Positions 24,199-35,049 of a stretch of 64,000 bases of DNA are shown piece by piece. Below the pieces are notes generated by a model. That model searched no databases, was not told the DNA's origin, and worked only from the letters and a program-made list of their open reading frames with translations. How positions within the stretch are numbered: position 1 is the stretch's first letter; the number at the start of each line of letters is the position of its first letter. Both the position numbers and the translations under genes were made by a program. Origin of the DNA: Chionoecetes opilio (lineage: Eukaryota; Arthropoda; Malacostraca; Decapoda; Majidae); the NCBI GenBank assembly GCA_016584305.1, contig JACEEZ010000465.1, positions 1 through 64,000 of the forward strand, read 5' to 3'.

Positions 24199-24271
24199 TC
24201 TTTCTCTCTTTCTTATACGTCGCTTTATTTGAATTTCTCTTTCTATCTTTTGTCGATTTTGCAATCATCTA

Positions 24272-24273
<2 letters not shown>

Positions 24274-24307
<34 letters not shown>

Positions 24308-24322
24308 GTGTGTGTGTGTGTG

Positions 24323-24375
<53 letters not shown>
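24274..24375. repeat. (GT)n microsatellite
   Basis: Perfect GT runs with two short interruptions. Confidence 0.95.
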
Positions 24376-24377
<2 letters not shown>

Positions 24378-24393
24378 ATGGGATTGAAAGTTA

Positions 24394-24551
24394 TAGTAGT
24401 GGTAGTAGTAGTAGTGAGAGTAGTAGGTGTAGTAGTAGTAGCAGTAGAAGTAGTATAGTAGTAGTGGTTTTAGTAGTAGCAGTAGAAGTAGTTAGCTTGT
24501 CTATATTGTAATGTTTGGTGTTACAGTAGTAGTGGTAGTAGTAGTAGTAGC

Positions 24552-24592
<41 letters not shown>

Positions 24593-24712
24593 CAGTAGTA
24601 GTAGTAGTAGTAGTAGTAGTAGCAGTAGTAGTAGTAGTAGTAGTAGTAGCAGTAGTAGTAGTAGTAGTAGTAGTAGTAGCAGTAGTAGTAGTAGTAGTGG
24701 TAGAGTTTGCGT
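24394..24712. repeat. (TAG)n tract
   Basis: Nearly perfect GTA/TAG repeats with AGC variants. One short interruption at about 24,495-24,520. Confidence 0.95.
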
Positions 24713-24904
24713 GTAAGGTATTGGTCCATTGTGAATGATAATAGTAGTGGTGGTGAAATATTGATTGGCAGGCGCCGGTATACCTGGACTGTTCACGCGA
24801 CAATGTTTTGAATTGCGGGGCTGCATAGGGGCCTGCGGGGCTGTATAGGGGCCTGCGGGGCCCCCAAACAAAGAGATATAGTGGGTCTTTTGGACTATCA
24901 TAAT

Positions 24905-25422
24905 ACTGGTTTATCATATATATGATATACTGTAATCTTCGTAAATGTTTATTCTATAATATTATCAAATAAAAAACAGTAAAACACGCTAAAAAAATGC
25001 CATTACGAGACTATGAAGAAATATGCATGAACTTATATATTTTGTTTTCTGATAAATGAGTTAGCATCATGTATAAATTAGCGTTGATTAAATAAATAAC
25101 CTCATCAATCGGAAAAATAACCCGATTGATGATTTTATTTATTTAGTTAACGCTAATTTATGCAATGGTTCTAATTCATTTATCAGATAACGAAATATAG
25201 CAAAGGAAAGCTAATAAATTGCGCTTCTATTGGATACCCTTCATGATAAAGTTGACTCGCAAAGTTGTTAAATGGCGAAGAGTTGAAGGGGAATATTAAG
25301 TTCATGCTATTCTTCACAGTCTCGTAATGGCATTTCTTTAGCGTGTTTTACTGTTTTTATTTGATAATATTTGAACAAACATTTACAAAGATTACAGTAT
25401 AACCATATATACTGATAACCGT
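24905..25422. mobile_element. Foldback (MITE-like) element, 0.5 kb
   Basis: The two halves are near-perfect reverse complements. TACTGTAATCTTCGTAAATG (24,928), CAGTAAAACACGCTAAA, ATGCCATTACGAGACT, TTCTGATAAATGAGTTAGCA and AATTAGCGTTGATTAAATAA on the left are answered in order by TTATTTATTTAGTTAACGCT, TTCATTTATCAGA, AGTCTCGTAATGGCAT, TTTAGCGTGTTTTACTG and ACATTTACAAAGATTACAGT on the right. The axis lies between CATCAATCGG and CCGATTGATG at about 25,121. The right arm has about 100 unmatched bases (25,192-25,300). No coding frame. Target-site duplication not identified. Confidence 0.8.
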
Positions 25423-25429
25423 CTATATG

Positions 25430-25535
25430 ATGCGTATATATATTATATAATTTAATAATATATATATAATATATATATATATATTATATATTTTATATAT
25501 ATATATATATAAAATATATATAAAATATATTATGA
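25430..25535. repeat. (TA)n tract
   Basis: TATATA-rich sequence directly after the foldback element. Confidence 0.85.
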
Positions 25536-25627
25536 ATCCGAGTGGCCCTCCGACTTCGGGCCCTTTTGCGACAGGCCGATATTCCGTGCGCAGTATATAT
25601 ATATAGTGGTCTATAAGAGGCGGTTAT

Positions 25628-25630
25628 AAT

Positions 25631-25722
<92 letters not shown>

Positions 25723-25814
25723 AGAGGAGAGGAGAGAGAGAGGGGAGAGAGAGGAGAGAGGAGAGAGAGAGAGGAGAGAGAGAGAGAGAAGAGAGAGATG
25801 GAGAGAGAGAGGAG

Positions 25815-25845
<31 letters not shown>

Positions 25846-25879
25846 ATAGAAGAGAGAGAGAGGAGAGAGAGAGAGAGAG

Positions 25880-25935
<56 letters not shown>

Positions 25936-25988
25936 GAGGAGGAGAGAAGAGAAGGAGAGAGGAGAGAGGAGAGAGAGAGGAGGGGGGG
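25628..25988. repeat. (GA)n microsatellite
   Basis: GA repeats with AGAA and GGA variants. The Glu/Arg polymer frames are artefacts. Confidence 0.95.
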
Positions 25989-25989
25989 G

Positions 25990-27103
25990 AGGGTAGCGCC
26001 TCTTAGACCAGCTACAGTGTGGGGATTACAGGAAGGATCTGTGCTGTGTGGATGGCAGGAGGGGCGGGGAGGGTAACGCCTCTGTAGACCAGCTACTAGT
26101 GTGTGGATCTACAGGAAGGATCTGTGCTGTGTGGATGGGAGGAGGGTCGGGAGGGTAACGCCTCTGTAGGGCCAGCTACTAGTTGTGTGGATCTACAGGA
26201 AGGATCTGTGCTGTGTGGGGGGCAGGAGGGTCGGGGAGGGTAACGCCTCTGTAGACCAGCTACCAGTGTGGGGATCTACAGGAAGGATCTGTGCTGTGTG
26301 GGGGGCAGGAGGGTCGGGGGGGGTAAAGCCTCGTAGACCAGCTACCAGTGGGGGATCTACAGGAAGGATCTGTGCTGTGTGGATGGCAGGAGGGTCGGGG
26401 AGGGTAACGCCTCTGTAGACCAGCTACCAGTGTGGGGATCTACAGGAAGGATCTGTGCTGTGTGGAGGGCAGGAGGGTCGGGGAGGGTAACGCCTCTGTA
26501 GACCAGCTACCAGTGTGGGGATCTACAGGAAGGATCTGTGCTGTGTGGGGGGCAGGAGGGTCGGGGGGTAACGCCCCTGTAGACCAGCTACCAGTGTGGG
26601 GATTACAGGGGAAAGGGTCTGTGCTGTTGGGGGGGAGGAGGGGCGGGAGGGTAACGCCTCTGTAGACCAGCTACCAGTGTGGGGATCTACAGGAAGGATC
26701 TGTGCTGTGTGGGGGGCAGGAGGGTCGGGGAGGGTAACGCCTCTGTAGACCAGCTACCAGTGTGGGGATCTACAGGAAGGATCTGTGCTGTGTGGGGGGC
26801 AGGAGGGTCGGGGAGGGTAACGCCTCTGTAGACCAGCTACCAGTGTGGGGATCTACAGGAAGGACTGTGCGTGTGGGGGGCAGGAGGGTCGGGGAGGGTA
26901 ACGCCTCTGTAGGGCCAGCTACCAGTGTGGGGATCTACAGGAAGGATCTGTGCTGTGTGGGGGGCAGGGAGGGTCGGGGAGGTACGCCTCTGTAGACCAG
27001 CTACCAGTGTGGGGATCTACAGGAAGGATCTGTGCTGTGTGGGGGGCAGGAGGGTCGGGGAGGGTAACGCCTCTGTAGACCAGCTACCAGTGTGGGGATC
27101 TAC
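25990..27103. repeat. 83-bp minisatellite, about 13 copies
   Basis: The unit contains GGGTAACGCCTCTGTAGACC, AGCTACCAGTGTGGGGATCT, ACAGGAAGGATCTGTGCTGT and GGGGGGCAGGAGGGTCGG. Successive ATCTACAGG starts at 26,191, 26,274, 26,355, 26,438 and 26,521 give 81-83 bp spacing. It ends within a unit at ATCTAC before an ATCT-rich stretch. Confidence 0.95.
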
Positions 27104-27164
27104 CTGTATTCTAATGCCATCTACCTGGCTGTCTGTTATCCTGTCCTGCCTTTCTGACCGTCCT

Positions 27165-27215
27165 TGGCTATCTATCTATCTATCTACCTATAAATCTATC
27201 TATCTGTTTGTAGTT
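27165..27215. repeat. (TCTA)n microsatellite
   Basis: Short run of CTAT/ATCT repeats. Confidence 0.85.
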
Positions 27216-27401
27216 GTATTATTTGCCGATCTATTTACTGATCTATGAATATATCTATCATTTCCAATCGGTCCATCTGCTTGCCCTATACTTTTATTAN
27301 TGAGGCTGCATCTTGTCTACACCATGCTATCTCAGACTATCAAAAGTGAGAAGGCGTGTCAGACGGACGACCTTGCCTTGGTGATCTGTAAACCCAACAC
27401 G

Positions 27402-27480
27402 CAGTGGCGTAGCCAGGTATCTATCAATGGGGGGGGGGGCACCTGGGGGGGCACAGCTGAGTAGAGGGGGGGGGGTACTA
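27402..27480. mobile_element. Solo end of the 57,713 hAT family
   Basis: CAGTGGCGTAGCCAGGTATC, then a G run, GCACCTGGGGGGGCACAGCT and TACTAG, parallel the first 75 bases of the complete hAT element at 57,713 (CAGTGGCGTAGCTAGGTATT, GGGCACCTGGGAGGGCACAG, CACTAG). Similarity stops at 27,480 and no partner end is seen nearby. Confidence 0.75.
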
Positions 27481-27533
27481 GGCAAACGGAGCGCAGGGCC
27501 ATTCTGATGCCCGCGCGCAGAGACACTTCGAAA

Positions 27534-28419
27534 CAATTGGAGAGAACTGAAACTCGAGAAATGCCAGTGGTCGCTGGCAGTTTTAACTCAAAGGTTGGTC
27601 TACTGTGTTTTCCCTCCGCGACTAATATTTTTCATAAATCAATTTCGCGATAAATATTGATGCACCGCATCTGAATACTAAAAAAGAACGTTCTTCTGTT
27701 GTTCTAGTAAGTGTATGCATGACATGCATTACGATTGAACGTTCTAAGATAGCAATTTAATGCAAATTACTCGCCTCGAGTAGCAAAGCTTAATATATCT
27801 TTTACATGTATATTGTGGCATGTAAAATTTGGGCGATGTTCACACTGTTTTCTAAGACAGTACTGCTGCGTCTGGCAAACGCTTGTCAAAATACAATAAG
27901 CAATGCCTTGGAAAAACGAAGAATAAAGAATGCCGAAATCGGCTTGTTGCTGCGACAATGTAGGTTATAATTGTGGAGGCGACACGCCGCGGCGGGGAGT
28001 GGTGGCGGGGAGATTGTGGCGGGGAGATTGAATCAAAACATTGCTACTTCACGCGTCGACTCATTGCACTTCCAGGCTTTCTATCTGATTGATACACAAT
28101 AATAACAGGAACATATGACTGCCTAGGTATAGATAACTTCTAAACATACGTTATTGACTGTATAATATCATAGAGTAACATTTACCTCGCCTCCTCAACT
28201 ATAACCTACTTGGTTATTTGGTTAAATACATGTTTTACAGAATCAGGCTTCTATACAATATACATATAGAAGAAAATCGTTCTTAAAATTATACTTTTGT
28301 GTTTTAAGTGCAGTGGAATAAGCCCATATTTTTCTTTCAAGTTGACCAACTTTTCACCAAATTGTGAGTTAAAACTGCCAGCGACCACTGGCATTTCGGA
28401 GTTACAGTTCTCTCTAATT
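27534..28419. mobile_element. Non-autonomous TIR element, about 0.89 kb
   Basis: The left end reads CAATTGGAGAGAACTGAAAC, then AAATGCCAGTGGTCGCTGGC and AGTTTTAACTCA. The right end is the reverse complement (TGAGTTAAAACTGCCAGCGA at 28,364, then CCACTGGCATTTC and GTTACAGTTCTCTCTAATTG). TIRs are about 55 bp with a handful of differences. The interior is AT-rich with no transposase frame and no internal symmetry, so it looks like a MITE-type derivative of an unidentified DNA transposon. Target duplication not resolved. Confidence 0.75.
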
Positions 28420-29570
28420 GAAGCCGTTAATTAGTGAAGTGATTGTGATCATAATTATTGCCACAATCAAGGTACACATATATGTGGCACGTTTACTGTC
28501 ATCAAATAGAACCTTAAAGCTCACGATAGACACCAGTTAAGCAAGTCCCGGTACAAGAATCAAGGAGAAAACTGTGAAATGAAACTAAAGTGTCGAAGCT
28601 TTGCGAGTCGCTTGGTACTTGCCTCGTGAACTTCAGCGGGAGGGAGGCGGAGGCGGGAGGCTTGGCGGTGGCGGTGTGCAGGACGGGCGGTCTGCCGGCT
28701 ACTGTATTTGTTTGTTGTGTAACGCATTTAAAGGTTCGCGTGTCCAGCTATAGTGTTACCGTGTGTGTAGTGGTGTGCTAAGGTCCCCTGGCTGCCTGCA
28801 AGCCTCGGGCAGGCCGGGTGAAGGCAGGAAGCAGGCCGGAGGTGAGGGGCAGGAGGCCCACTGAGCTGTTGCCGTGAGTAGCCAGCCATCTTGTGTGTCA
28901 TGTTTTCCTGGTGATATTTCTTTCCTTCATCGTGTGTGTAGGACTGAGTGAGGGTATTTATATGTATGTTCATAGCACGTTGTGTACGGTATATGGAGAA
29001 CCCCGCTATGATGAAGGAAAGGCGGTGAGGTTACGGAGCGAGTGACTTTCTTGATGCCATAACCCCCCCCCTACCCCCTCCCTCCTCCCTGGCGGTTCTT
29101 GAGGCTCTCCCCCCATCCTCCGCCCCCCCCTCTCTCCCCTTCCCTCCTCGATGACGGCGTCTCTTACTCACAGTTTGAGATATTTAGGCGGTATAAATAA
29201 TAAACCCCCACCTATGACTATGAGTGAGTCAATAGGAAGGTAAGCCCTGTAGCCGTGACTTCCTGTATACTGTGTAGTCCAGCCATAAACTTATTCATTA
29301 AGGAAAATGTTGCACCAGGACACTACTTTGGTTTGGTGGGTTGGCCATGAAGTGGCCTTACTGATCACCACAAAAAACGTGAAGGCTTTCAGATGTGGCG
29401 CATAACTGCAACCACCGACCCTTCGCGTTAGTAGCAAGCCTTCTGACGCTTAATTAAGGAGTAATTATCCCGTAGTGCAGCTGTAACAAGGCGTCACGGC
29501 GAGGCACGACACGTGGCGACGAAAGAAACAAAGTGACGGCACAGTGGCGATGCAACCACGCCAATGGGAC
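28420..29570. other. Unclassified DNA including a GC-rich block
   Basis: 28,640-28,880 is GC-rich with several CpGs and GGTGAG/GGTAAG-type motifs, which could be a promoter-proximal exon, but no frame is convincing. The rest has no recognised feature. Confidence 0.35.
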
Positions 29571-29598
29571 TAAAGGCTGATTCACACGGCCGTTTTTT
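29571..29598. mobile_element. Possible DNA-transposon end
   Basis: ACTAAAGGCTGATTCACACG followed by GCCG resembles ACTAAAGCCGGTATTACACG at 53,791 and the general look of PIF/Harbinger-like terminal repeats. No partner end found. Confidence 0.3.
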
Positions 29599-29683
29599 TG
29601 TCATTTTTATCTGACGAGAAGTCGGTCTCTTGCGGGCTAGTGCGGAGATTACGTTCACACACGCAATTCGTTTCGGGAGACAA

Positions 29684-29730
29684 ATCTTCTTCTTCTTCTT
29701 CTTGTGTAGAAGTAGAAGCACACACACTGC

Positions 29731-29771
<41 letters not shown>

Positions 29772-29822
29772 CTGCAACACACACACACACACACACACAC
29801 ACCACTGCCTGCACACACAGGC
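29684..29822. repeat. (TTC)n and (CA)n with ACTGCCTGCA spacers
   Basis: Six TTC repeats, then two CA runs separated by three copies of CACTGCCTGCA. Confidence 0.9.
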
Positions 29823-30045
29823 AGACGTAGAAGGGAGGAAGGGGACTCCTCGGAAGATGATGATTCAGAATGCCCTGATTGGGACTGATGATCGTGGGTC
29901 GCAAGGTCATAGTAATGGGCAGCATAACACGAACAGACAAATGGTGACTTTTTATGTGGTTTAGTTTTGTTAGGGTGTCATTTAATTGCCAAAAATACAA
30001 TGTTCAGTGTTCAATCATTTCTTTCATTACTTTTATCACATATTT

Positions 30046-30618
30046 TATAACTGTATACATGCATGAGTGGCAGACCCGAACCCCGCGTCTTCCACTTTAT
30101 AACTGTATACATGCATGAGTGGCAGACCCGAACCCCGCGTCTTCCACTTTATAACTGTATACATGCATGAGTGGCAGACCCGAACCCCGCGTCTTCCACT
30201 TTATAACTGTATACATGCATGAGTGGCAGACCCGAACCCCGCGTTCTTCCACTTTATAACGTATACGTGCATGAGTGGCAGACCCGAACCCCGCGTCTTC
30301 CACTTTAAAAAACTGTATACATGCATGAGTGGCAGGACCCGAACCCCGCGTCTTCCACTTTAATAACTGTATACATGCATGAGTGGCAGACCCGAACCCC
30401 GCGTCTTCCACTTTATAACTGTATACGTGCATGAGTGGCAGACCCGAACCCCGCGTCTTCCACTTTATAACTGTATACATGCATGAGTGGCAGACCCGAA
30501 CCCCGCGTCTTCCACTTTATAACTGTATACATGCATGAGTGGCAGACCCGAACCCCGCGTCTTCCACTTTATAACTGTATACATGCATGAGTGGCAGACC
30601 CGAACCCCGCGTCTTCCA
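30046..30618. repeat. 53-bp minisatellite, about 11 copies
   Basis: The unit contains TATAACTGTATACATGCATG, AGTGGCAGACCCGAACCCCG and CGTCTTCCACTT. Copies are nearly identical apart from single-base indels at 30,244, 30,308 and 30,334 and an ACGTGC variant at 30,266 and 30,427. Because 53 is not divisible by three and no frame has a stop, a continuous minus-strand frame results by chance. Confidence 0.95.
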
Positions 30619-31356
30619 AGCCTTTGCAAACATTTAGTTTTTTGCTCCACCGAATTGTGGCCATCTTGGAATTTTGGGTCAAAATGATGTAAAAACAGCA
30701 AACTGATGTCAGAATTGGAATCCTCATGGACAATTTACCCAGAAAAGTGTATGCAGACATGCAGCGAGGTGCTCCGGTTCAAAAGTTCATTTTTCATGAT
30801 GGCCATCCTGGATTTGGCCCGCTGGAAAAAAATGCCGGGATTTTTGGGAGGGACCGCGGGCTAAATTTTGTATAAAAGGTCCAAGAAGTCCAATGAATGA
30901 TCAAAACATCTTAGCCAGAGAAGGGTCACGGCATTGAGGTTCTGGACCCTACTACTAAAATACAGAGAACAAATAGATCAGAATCCAGACCTACATATTC
31001 AGCCATGCAATAAGGAGGACATCAAAACGACACGGACATAATAATTCTAGTCCATAAAGAAAAGACGGAAAAATGGGATACACAATAATGCAAGTAGGTA
31101 GGGAATAATGAAGTGCGTGCAAGTGACACACCAAAATAAATCTCCAAAAAAACAAACGTGAAATCAGAAAATGAAGAAATAAAGAGAATGACAGAAGAGA
31201 CGCGACCGCCTATTAAGGCTTATTAGCGATAACACATCAACGACACCTGACGCAGGGAGAGGGAAGGCTACCAACACTGCACCTTCCTAGGGGCATGACC
31301 GAGCCCCTGAAATGTCGTCCCTTGTTATGTGTGTGTGTGGTCGCCCTTGCCCTGCC

Positions 31357-31360
<4 letters not shown>
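30619..31360. other. Possible old transposable-element remnant and unclassified DNA
   Basis: 30,640-30,870 carries two related strings, GGCCATCTTGGAATTTTGGG and GGCCATCCTGGATTTGGCCC, of a type common in animal interspersed repeats. No boundaries or coding frame seen. The remainder is unclassified. Confidence 0.3.

Positions 31361-31417
<57 letters not shown>
31358..31417. repeat. (GT)n microsatellite
   Basis: Perfect GT run. Confidence 0.95.
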
Positions 31418-31418
<1 letters not shown>

Positions 31419-31568
31419 ACCTCCTTCCATGTAGCCAGACCTTGACTTCAAGCCACAAGGACGTAAATTACAGGTTAATTACTGACAAATACGACATTAA
31501 CGACATGATTCTACAAAGGGGAGGACGAAGTAGTGGAGAAGGAATCATGTCCCTATTTAACCTTCCTA

Positions 31569-31579
31569 CACACACACAC

Positions 31580-31613
<34 letters not shown>
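31569..31613. repeat. (CA)n microsatellite
   Basis: CA run with one CGCA interruption. Confidence 0.9.
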
Positions 31614-31615
<2 letters not shown>

Positions 31616-32113
31616 TTTCCGTGGTGCGATAAGATTCATGCGTCACCCGACATAGTATCTGGGGGCAGTGAGTGAGGGCTGTTCAGCTCCTAAGCACTCT
31701 TATCAATGCACGAAGCCCTTATCAGTGCCACGACCTCCTTATCTTCGCTCCTCTGGGACGGGCACCAGACGACAACAAATCCTCGTCTCCCGGCCAGGTG
31801 ACACACACACACACACACACACTACCTATAACTCACAAGTTCCTATACAAATAACTCTATCATCACGTAGACACACTTGTATACCTTAGTTCCAGATCAT
31901 GATTTTGTTCCTACTTAGCTGCCGATGAGTAATGTTGTGAAGAATATGAAAGTCAATGTTTCATCTCTATTGGCTTTCATACAAGTGTGTGTCACATCAT
32001 TCAGGTTAACGTATGCATGACAGACCTTGAGTGACGGCGTTTCATCATGTCCTTAGTATTGAAAAATCTCCTGCATTGATCTGAGTCTCAACAAAAAAGA
32101 ATACACCTATTAT

Positions 32114-32130
32114 TTGTGTGTGTGTGTGTG

Positions 32131-32162
<32 letters not shown>
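32114..32162. repeat. (GT)n microsatellite
   Basis: GT run with one missing base. Other short CA/GT runs occur nearby, for example 31,801-31,823. Confidence 0.9.
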
Positions 32163-32164
<2 letters not shown>

Positions 32165-32555
32165 CACAGATAAATCATCGAAATAACACTGAAATGTATC
32201 CTATTAACGTACAAAGACAACACAAGTAACATGTAGTAATAAGAAGAAAAGCGGCAATGATGCCAATGTAAAAAAGATCAAACCAACCTGTCAATAACGA
32301 GTCACATAAAACACCATATTTCACAAAACACAAAAAACAGAATGACATTAGAACAGGAAGAAGGAGCGGAAGAACAGATGATGAAAAAGGAAACATTGAA
32401 AAAAGAGAGCGACAGAGATCTAATAAAGCGACCTCCACCCTCAGACACATGAGAACAGCCGACAAAGGACGTATTTCCAACGGGGCATAAATATACGTAC
32501 GTGTCAACATGCAACTCATCAACCAGAGGAAGACAGATTGAGGAAAGACTGCCTT
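32163..32555. other. Unclassified DNA
   Basis: A-rich on the plus strand, with no recognised feature. Confidence 0.35.
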
Positions 32556-32556
32556 A

Positions 32557-32730
32557 AAGAGGAAGGGGATAAAAGCTTGTGTCTTATAGAGGAAGGGGAT
32601 AAAAGCTTGTGTCTTTTAGAGGAAGGGGATAAAAGCTTGTGTCTTATAGAGGAAGGAGATAAAAGCTTGTGTCTTATAGAGGAAGGGAATAAAAGCTTGT
32701 GTCTTATAGAGGAAGGGGATAAAAGCTGTT
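32557..32730. repeat. 30-bp minisatellite, 6 copies
   Basis: The unit AGAGGAAGGGGATAAAAGCT then TGTGTCTTAT repeats with one or two changes per copy. Thirty bases keep one frame open (a ten-residue EEGDKSLCLI-like repeat), but there are no other coding signs. Confidence 0.95.
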
Positions 32731-32819
32731 GTCGAATAAGACTTTAAAGAATAAACGAAAGAAATCAGAAATTTGCCGGAAACGTCACGGAGCAGAGAAC
32801 GATTTGCCAGTTCATTTCT

Positions 32820-32892
32820 AGAGGGAGAGGGAGGAGGGGGAGGAAGAGAAGGGGGAGGAAGAGGAGGAGGAGGGGGAGGAGGAGGAGGACGG
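32820..32892. repeat. (GGA)n tract
   Basis: GAGGAGGGGGAGG-type purine repeats. Confidence 0.9.
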
Positions 32893-32987
32893 ACTATGAG
32901 TAGGAAGACAAAATGAACGAACAAGAGAGAACATTATAACAACGATGACAGCGACAGCGAAAAAAAAATGACCACGGTACTAGAGCA

Positions 32988-33212
32988 AGAGGCATCAAGC
33001 AAGGCATCAAGAGCAGCAGGCATCAAGCAAGGCATCAAGAGCAAGAGGCATCAAGCAAGGCATCAAGAGCAGCAGGCATCAAGCAAGGCATCAAGAGCAA
33101 GAGGCATCAAGCAAGGCATCAAGAGCAAGAGGCATCAAGCAAGGCATCAAGAGCAAGAGGCATCAAGCAAGGCATCAAGAGCAAGAGGCATCAAGCAAGG
33201 CATCAAGACAAG
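32988..33212. repeat. 28-bp composite minisatellite, 8 copies
   Basis: Each unit joins a 12-base block GGCATCAAGCAA and a 16-base block GGCATCAAGAGCAAGA, so the shorter GGCATCAAG motif alternates 12/16. Confidence 0.95.
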
Positions 33213-34040
33213 GGCAAGGGAGGAAGAGCAGGATTATAAGGCCAGAGGAGAAAAGGAAGGATGACGACAGACAGTAAACAGTAGCCTTTCGGGCGGCAGG
33301 ACACAAGACTTGCCAGATCTTTCAAACTTGAATAGAATTTATTTTCACGTTGGCAGAGGAATTTTTATATATGCAAGCATCTTCCGCAGCTAATATATAT
33401 AGAGACTTGTTTTACTTTACCTCTAATTTCCCTGAATTCCCCAGAGTGGCGACTCAACTGTTGGGTTAAACTACTAGCTGGCGACTTTACTGTAGTAGTT
33501 ATAAAAACGTCGCCACTCGGTTTAATTTTTATAATTTGTTCATTTATAGCCCTACTATGACACAGATGAAGACACAACATGACACAGACTCTCCAGATAG
33601 CCCCTTCTAACTGTCCTGAAATCATGGATGTAGCAATGTAACTATTAACGCCACCACACGGCTGTACATAACAAAGAAACCTTGGCCTGGCGACTTGACT
33701 GTTGTCTACGCTAAGACTACAGAATAAAAAATAAGAAAAAAAAACTAAGGTCGAATAAACAACTACGAAAAAATGAGTGAGTAAAAAGTAAGAAGAACTT
33801 GCAAGCTCAAGGAAAATGTCGTCACTTTATGAGAAAACGTGAAAAGGAAAAATACATAACGAGGTTAATTTCCGGTTGTAATGTCTTACGTTTTCGTGTC
33901 GTGTTTGAGCGAATAAATCTGGAGGTTTTCAGACGTTCTCTTATAGCAACAGCCAGAGTTTGTGTATTCAAATGTTTAATTTTGTTAGAGTGAGTGAGAG
34001 TTTGTGTATATTCCTTGTACATTTTTCTTGCGCACATTGA
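33213..34040. other. Unclassified DNA
   Basis: No recognised gene or repeat. GTGGCGACTCAACTG near 33,447 and GTCGCCACTC near 33,509 form a short inverted pair. Confidence 0.35.
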
Positions 34041-34041
34041 A

Positions 34042-34229
<188 letters not shown>

Positions 34230-34442
34230 CGTTAGCACAATACACATGTCCATATTACATCCTCTTTTCTGCTTCCATTTCTTCCTACATCCACATCCAC
34301 CAGCAATCTCCTTCCTCCACCTCCTCCTCCTTCACCTCCTCACACAGGCAGCCCCGTTTGACCTAGTACGGCACTTACTATCTATTCCTGTGTATTCCTT
34401 CTCCCCCTTCTCCTTCTCCTCTTCCCAGTAACTCATACGGTT

Positions 34443-34566
34443 ACATGTCAAATGGTACTGAAGCGATTGTTAAGAGGTCCACTTGGATCCACAAGCGTCA
34501 TGTCATCAAGCGTTCCCTCCTCAAGCCGACTTGATCCGCGTTTTTCGTAAAATGTCGTCACAGAGA
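34443..34566 (+). repeat. Dispersed repeat, short copy
   Basis: Contains TCAAATGGTACTGAAGCGAT, TCATCAAGCGTTCCCTCCTC and AAGCCGACTTGAT, and leads into a GA tract. The same blocks occur in reverse orientation at 48,166-48,393 with about 100 extra bases between them. Confidence 0.8.
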
Positions 34567-34599
34567 GAAAAGAGAGAGAGGGGAGGAGGGGGAGAGAAG

Positions 34600-34635
<36 letters not shown>

Positions 34636-34842
34636 AGAGAAGAGAGGAGAGAGAAAAAGAGATAAAAAAAAAAGTATGGGGAAAAGGGAAAAACGGGAGA
34701 GGTGAAGAAGATATAATGAGAGGAAGAGAGTGAGAGAGGGGGAGGAAAAAAAAAATGGGACATATAATAATAAAATGACAAAGAGAAAAGAGAAAGAGAG
34801 AGAGAGAGGAGAATTTTTTTTTTAATAAGCGGTAAGGTAGGA
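34560..34842. repeat. (GA)n-rich purine tract
   Basis: GAGAGA and GGAGG repeats with A runs. Confidence 0.85.
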
Positions 34843-34884
34843 AAAAAGAAAGTTCCTAAAGCGCGCAACATTCCATTCTTAATC

Positions 34885-35045
34885 CTAGGTTGCCCGGGGT
34901 TGTGTCCGGCCTCCCGTAGTCATGTTTCGGGCCCAAAAGTAAAGTAAAAACCTAAAGGGAAACAAAAAGAAAATGTAGATATGGAGACGGGGCCATAAAA
35001 ATGTACTGAGGCCCCCGTAAAAAACAAATGATGAAAACACACACC
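34885..35045 (+). mobile_element. SINE family 1, copy A (3' part)
   Basis: TATGGAGACGGGGCCATAAA, then ACTGAGGCCCCCGTAAAA and ACAAATGATGAAAACAC, parallel the 3' end of the SINE at 22,955-23,028. Upstream, CCGGGGTTGTGTCCGGCCTC corresponds to CCGGGGTTTGTGACCCGCCTC of that copy. The tRNA head of this copy is missing. Confidence 0.65.
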
Positions 35046-35049
35046 GTAT

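Noticed and set aside
28590..28781. Small plus-strand protein in GC-rich DNA
   Set aside because: The frame has no family resemblance and the start context is weak. The region may still hold a promoter or non-coding exon.
30097..30701. Repeat protein encoded on the minus strand of the 53-bp array
   Set aside because: The same 53 bases are read in three successive frames, so openness is a property of the unit. There is no start context and no homology.
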